Source: an uncultured Coriobacteriaceae bacterium (GTDB lineage: Bacteria > Actinomycetota > Coriobacteriia > Coriobacteriales > QAMH01). Taken from it: DNA of 9,912 nt. Below are positions 7,880 to 9,912 of this stretch, piece after piece. The stretch covers positions 1 to 9,912 of the forward strand of contig CADBRF010000174.1 of assembly GCA_902796975.1 (NCBI GenBank), written 5' to 3'. Both the position numbers and the translations under genes were made by a program. Each line of letters opens with the position of its first letter. The first letter of the stretch is position 1. Below the pieces are notes generated by a model. That model ran no database searches, was not told the DNA's origin, and saw only the letters and a program-made list of their open reading frames with translations.

Positions 7880-7921
7880 ATTATACGACGGGATACCTCT
7901 CGAGGGGTGCTCGGAGGGGTG
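7880..7921 (-). promoter_or_regulatory. Predicted promoter of the kinase-fhaA-fhaB-pstP-SEDS/PBP operon
   Basis: On the minus strand a perfect TATAAT (7880-7885) lies 43 nt upstream of the kinase GTG, predicting a leader of about 35 nt. There is no TTGACA-like -35 at 17 nt. Instead the -35 area carries the octamer CACCCCTC twice (7902-7909 and 7914-7921), with a 12-nt period. A near-palindrome, CCTCTCGAGGGG (7896-7907), overlaps the first copy. This arrangement fits a promoter that depends on an activator or is blocked by a repressor. The -10 box and its distance are seen directly; the regulation is inferred. Confidence 0.6.
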
Positions 7922-8165
7922 AATTTCGTCGGAATCTGTCCGAGCGGAAAGTGCCCTGCACACATGCTCTGTTTTGCTCTTTCCACACGCTCGTTCTTCT
8001 TTGCGACATGTAGTTTTCAACTCAAGTTCTGTCGGCCTATCCTACTGGCAGCGTACCGTCACACCCCCATGCTTCTCTGATCTTGGCGGAAACACACGCC
8101 CAATACGTTGGCGCGCATCTGGCGGGTTTTCGGCATCCGCCGCCCTCTACACCGGCGGCGAAAAC

Positions 8166-8229
8166 TGCACATTTAACGCGGAAAATGCCCGGGAAATTTT
8201 GAGGCGACGAAATTTCCCTTAAATGTACA
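8166..8229. repeat. Palindromic intergenic element, copy 1
   Basis: A 64-nt element bounded by TGCACATTTAA (8166-8176) and its inverted partner TTAAATGTACA (8219-8229), 10 of 11 matching. Inside is a perfect 9-bp hairpin, GGGAAATTT (8191-8199) and AAATTTCCC (8210-8218), with a 10-nt loop. Its reverse complement resembles the element at 8329-8398: ATGTRCATTTAA ends, TTTCGTC and GGGCA in matching order. It may be a mobile-type palindromic repeat, a bidirectional transcription signal or a protein-binding site. Confidence 0.6.
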
Positions 8230-8328
8230 TGTGAAAGCAAAATGCGAAGTAGCAAGCCGTCTCTATTGCAAGAAAATCCCTGATAGGTAGCTTGGCCCCA
8301 CGCCTGTGATAGACGCCCGATTTGGGAA

Positions 8329-8398
8329 AGATGTGCATTTAAAGAATTTTTCGTCCAGGCGGAAAAACTTGGGCAGAAAATCGTCTAAATGTACATCT
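8329..8398. repeat. Palindromic intergenic element, copy 2
   Basis: A 70-nt element with ends AGATGTGCATTTA (8329-8341) and TAAATGTACATCT (8386-8398), inverted and differing at one position. Internally TTTTTC and GAAAAA (around 8346-8368) can pair. It aligns with the reverse complement of the 8166-8229 element at the ends and at the internal TTTCGTC and GGGCA blocks, so the two look like diverged, oppositely oriented copies. It begins about 50 nt beyond the nuclease-like gene's stop. Confidence 0.6.
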
Positions 8399-8448
8399 CT
8401 TTGAAATCTCTGGTAGCCATGGAAGGCAGAAAGAGACGGATGCCTCCC

Positions 8449-9483
8449 TCACCAATTGATGCCAATCTCTCGGCGCAAGAATGCCTGCTTGCTTTTGAAA
8501 TTTGTGGGGCGCGGACGATCATGCAAGTGCAAGGATTTCCGCACCTGGTCAATAAGAATGTCGGTTTGCTTTGGGTCGTAGACATGCTTTTTCGAAACCA
8601 GGATGATGTCATAGCCGCCTCGAGATAAGGCGTTGTACTTTTCGGCATCGCGAACCACATTGCATGGGTTGGCATGTATTGCTCCGTTAACTTCTATAAC
8701 AAGTTTTTCTTCTCGAAAGAGATAATCGCCTCGAAAATGAGAGCGCCCGGTTCCTCGCATGAGCTTCTCCGGCAGTTTGATAATCCCGTTACACTCCGGT
8801 TTGCCGGCAGCTCCCCCACCCATTGCAAATGGGAGAAATACGAGGATTGCCGTCTGCGCTTCCAACGGTGACTCCACTGACCCGAGAACATATTTCAGCG
8901 CTCGTCTCGCTGTGTGTATTCCACGCGGAAGCTTTCTTGCACCCGTGTTTATCCCGGTGACCTCATCCAGATACAGTCTCGTTCTCTCAACGTCTGTTCG
9001 TGAGATGTCTTGAATGAGGTCGGTTTTCCCATTCTTATTGGGGACGAGCGCGTAGTTGCCGCAAAGGGTATATCCAATGAAGACGAGCTTCTCGTGAGAG
9101 AGCGAGACATCCGAGCAAATCTGCAGGAATGTAAGCTCAGGGGATGTAATGTAGACGTTTTCGCTGATTCGATAAATTGAGTCAGGCGGAAGCCGAACAT
9201 TCTCTACGTGACAATGCGTCCCTTTTATTGTCCTCCGCATGCTGTTGTCGAAAACGGTGAAATGGAGACCATCGGTGCTGATGCCCAACACATCGAGCTC
9301 ATGCCGAGTCGCATTGTCGAGTTTGGGTGCTCTGTTGACAAACGCGAATTCATACTGCGATTCGGGGATGGGTAAGGGTGCAAATCTGGGGTCTCTTGGC
9401 TTTCCCGGAGATGTGTTTCCGGTGCGGATCCAGTATTGGAAGGCTGTGCTATGCGAAATCACTATGCTCATGCGGAAGAGCAT
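8449..9483 (-). CDS. AbiEi-like / DUF559-type protein with a PD-(D/E)XK nuclease fold
   Basis: A 344-residue protein (340 if the second ATG at 9471 is used). The middle part, residues about 70-145, resembles the AbiEi-like C-terminal region of actinobacterial proteins (TIKGTHCHVENVRLPPD, then YITSPELTFLQICS). The C-terminal part, about 202-320, resembles DUF559 endonuclease-fold domains: ESPLEAQ (204-210), RGDYLF with Asp253, LVIEVNG with Glu264, then RDAEKYNALSRGGYDIILVS (278-297). The usual Asp in the E-x-D of this family is Asn266, so catalysis is uncertain. Proteins of this layout in actinobacteria are often called type IV toxin-antitoxin AbiEi antitoxin-like, but there is no AbiEii toxin next to it. 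Three sampled 60-nt stretches run 42-50% GC, against about 70% in sampled operon stretches, suggesting acquisition by transfer. Neither start has a Shine-Dalgarno; the transcript may be leaderless. The family assignment is moderately secure, the role unknown. Confidence 0.72.
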   Translation of the reverse strand: MLFRMSIVISHSTAFQYWIRTGNTSPGKPRDPRFAPLPIPESQYEFAFVNRAPKLDNATRHELDVLGISTDGLHFTVFDNSMRRTIKGTHCHVENVRLPPDSIYRISENVYITSPELTFLQICSDVSLSHEKLVFIGYTLCGNYALVPNKNGKTDLIQDISRTDVERTRLYLDEVTGINTGARKLPRGIHTARRALKYVLGSVESPLEAQTAILVFLPFAMGGGAAGKPECNGIIKLPEKLMRGTGRSHFRGDYLFREEKLVIEVNGAIHANPCNVVRDAEKYNALSRGGYDIILVSKKHVYDPKQTDILIDQVRKSLHLHDRPRPTNFKSKQAFLRREIGINW

Positions 9484-9493
9484 AAGGGGAAAT

Positions 9494-9528
9494 ATCTATC
9501 CAAAACTACCCCGAGAATCTATCAAAAA
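9494..9528 (-). promoter_or_regulatory. Tandem 12-mer at the start of the nuclease-like gene
   Basis: Reading the minus strand, TTTTTGATAGAT (9517-9528) and TTTTGGATAGAT (9494-9505) are direct repeats, 11 of 12 identical, 23 nt apart, ending about 10 nt before the ATG at 9483. TTGATA in the first copy resembles a -35 and TAGATA after the second a -10, but the 21-nt spacing is long. The pair could be an operator for self-regulation. Confidence 0.4.
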
Positions 9529-9550
9529 GACCGGGCAAATACCGGTTTTT
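9524..9550. terminator. Weak hairpin with T tracts on both strands
   Basis: ACCGG (9530-9534) and CCGGT (9542-9546) form a 5-bp stem with a 7-nt loop, flanked by AAAAA on the left and TTTTT on the right. Read on the minus strand it follows the strong tRNA terminator and could be a backup terminator or an attenuator ahead of the nuclease-like gene. The stem is short. Confidence 0.3.
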
Positions 9551-9572
9551 CGTTTGCGCAGTTGGGTGCTCG

Positions 9573-9609
9573 AAAAATAAAAAACGGGCTGGCAATTTGA
9601 GCCAACCCG
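9573..9609 (-). terminator. Intrinsic terminator of the tRNA-Leu gene
   Basis: On the minus strand CGGGTTGGC (9601-9609) pairs with GCCAGCCCG (9585-9593), nine base pairs with one G-U wobble, with a 7-nt loop, followed immediately by TTTTTTATTTTT (9573-9584). It starts 12 nt after the tRNA CCA end. This is a textbook rho-independent terminator and it insulates the tRNA from the nuclease-like gene. Confidence 0.87.
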
Positions 9610-9620
9610 AAAAGATTGAA

Positions 9621-9708
9621 TGGTGCGGGCGAGAGGAGTTGAACCTCCACGGGGAGTAATCCCCACTGGCACCTGAAGCCAGCGCGTCTGCCATTCCGCC
9701 ACGCCCGC
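9621..9708 (-). tRNA. tRNA-Leu, anticodon CAG
   Basis: An 88-nt class II tRNA including an encoded CCA (9621-9623). The acceptor stem GCGGGCG/CGCCCGC is perfect, with discriminator A. The anticodon arm is CTGGC-TTCAGGT-GCCAG, giving anticodon CAG at 9673-9675, which reads CUG. The long variable arm GGGGA-TTAC-TCCCC and the T arm GGAGG-TTCAACT-CCTCT agree with a leucine tRNA. CUG is expected to be a heavily used Leu codon in such a GC-rich genome. It is followed by a strong terminator. Confidence 0.97.
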
Positions 9709-9912
9709 ATGGCGCTTATACGCGCGAGAAAGAATCATAGCATAAAAACGGGAAATGGCTAGAGAAATATTCCCCGTTGCCGCGGCTGGCACCTCAGCTG
9801 CCAACGATTTTGCTTTCAGCTTGTGCAGACTCGTGAATTTCCACGCGGTACAACGTACCTGACATGGAAAGTTGGCGCGCCGGGCTACCGGGTCTCTTCT
9901 CCGCAGGGCTAG
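9709..9912. other. 204-nt right-end non-coding stretch with a structured hairpin
   Basis: No gene is supported here. A 33-nt stem-loop lies at 9838-9870: TTTCCA/TGGAAA outer stem (6 bp), a 3/5-nt internal loop, and GGTAC/GTACC inner stem (5 bp) closed by AAC. A second GC-rich inverted repeat, CCGG-GCTA-CCGG, follows near 9880-9892. These could belong to an untranslated leader or a small RNA lying mostly beyond the window. I could not match them to a known RNA family. Confidence 0.4.
9734..9739 (-). promoter_or_regulatory. Possible -10 box of the tRNA-Leu gene
   Basis: On the minus strand TATGAT ends 25 nt before the mature tRNA 5' end, which would give a leader of about 18-20 nt. The expected -35 position has no good TTGACA match. 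Position and sequence are plausible for a tRNA promoter, but this is a single-box prediction. Confidence 0.38.

Larger units (their letters stand above)
7837..8448. other. 612-nt non-coding stretch between the nuclease-like gene and the kinase operon
   Basis: No open frame here has a convincing protein. The stretch holds the operon promoter at its left end and two related palindromic elements at 8166-8229 and 8329-8398. It also has a perfect 7-bp GC hairpin, CGCCGCC-9 nt-GGCGGCG, at 8138-8160, not followed by a T tract on either strand. The 13-mer GCGGAAANTGCCC occurs at 7944-7956 and again at 8178-8190 (12 of 13 identical). I found no clear simple terminator for the nuclease-like gene unless the palindromic elements serve that role. 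Confidence 0.7.

Noticed and set aside
8138..8160. 7-bp GC hairpin as terminator of the nuclease-like gene
   Set aside because: No T tract follows the stem on either strand, and it lies about 290 nt beyond the stop codon.
8389..8628. 79-codon plus-strand frame overlapping the 3' end of the nuclease-like gene
   Set aside because: It is mostly antisense to the longer frame, has no clear ribosome binding site, and shows no recognisable domain.
9621..9708. tRNA-Leu as attachment site for a mobile island carrying the nuclease-like gene
   Set aside because: I found no second copy of the tRNA 3' end in the window and no integrase; the tRNA terminator is intact directly beside it.
9870..9912. Similarity to RNase P RNA or FMN riboswitch motifs (GGAAAGT...CCGGGCT...GCAGGG)
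   Set aside because: The matches are short, broken by inserted bases and lack the contiguous conserved blocks of either RNA; the window ends before any further check.

Overview
The window reads as chromosomal DNA of a high-GC Gram-positive bacterium (Actinomycetota). The gene order Ser/Thr kinase - FhaA - FhaB - PP2C phosphatase - SEDS polymerase/PBP - PknB is the actinobacterial cell-wall and division signalling cluster (fhaA-fhaB-pstP-rodA-pbpA-pknA-pknB in mycobacteria). The fused SEDS-PBP gene and the style of the intergenic DNA suggest class Coriobacteriia (Olsenella, Atopobium or Collinsella relatives). That taxonomic step is inference. Every gene I can support lies on the minus strand.

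Read in the direction of transcription, from high to low coordinates: (1) 9709-9912 is non-coding with a structured hairpin. (2) A tRNA-Leu(CAG) at 9621-9708 is followed by a strong intrinsic terminator. (3) A lower-GC accessory gene at 8449-9483 resembles the AbiEi-like/DUF559 nuclease-fold proteins of actinobacteria. (4) A 612-nt non-coding stretch, 7837-8448, carries two related palindromic elements and a promoter with a perfect TATAAT. (5) A tightly packed operon follows: a membrane Ser/Thr kinase with an atypical HLD catalytic loop and about nine membrane segments (7836-6106), fhaA (6104-5043), fhaB (5039-4626), a PstP-type phosphatase (4629-3442) and a 921-residue RodA/FtsW-PBP fusion (3424-659). 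Spacings are 1 nt, 3 nt, a 4-nt ATGA overlap and 17 nt. (6) After a 213-nt gap with a possible terminator and promoter, pknB begins at 445 and runs off the left end.

By family knowledge, the kinases phosphorylate cell-envelope targets on Thr, the FHA proteins bind the phosphothreonines and recruit partners, the phosphatase reverses the marks, and the SEDS-PBP protein polymerises and crosslinks peptidoglycan. Regulators and synthase therefore appear to be made together. The most unusual points are the single-chain SEDS-PBP synthase with all catalytic motifs intact, the non-RD multi-pass kinase at the head of the operon, the paired palindromic elements upstream of it, and the orphan nuclease-like gene with a tandem 12-mer at its start. 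I see no CRISPR array, insertion sequence or integrase.
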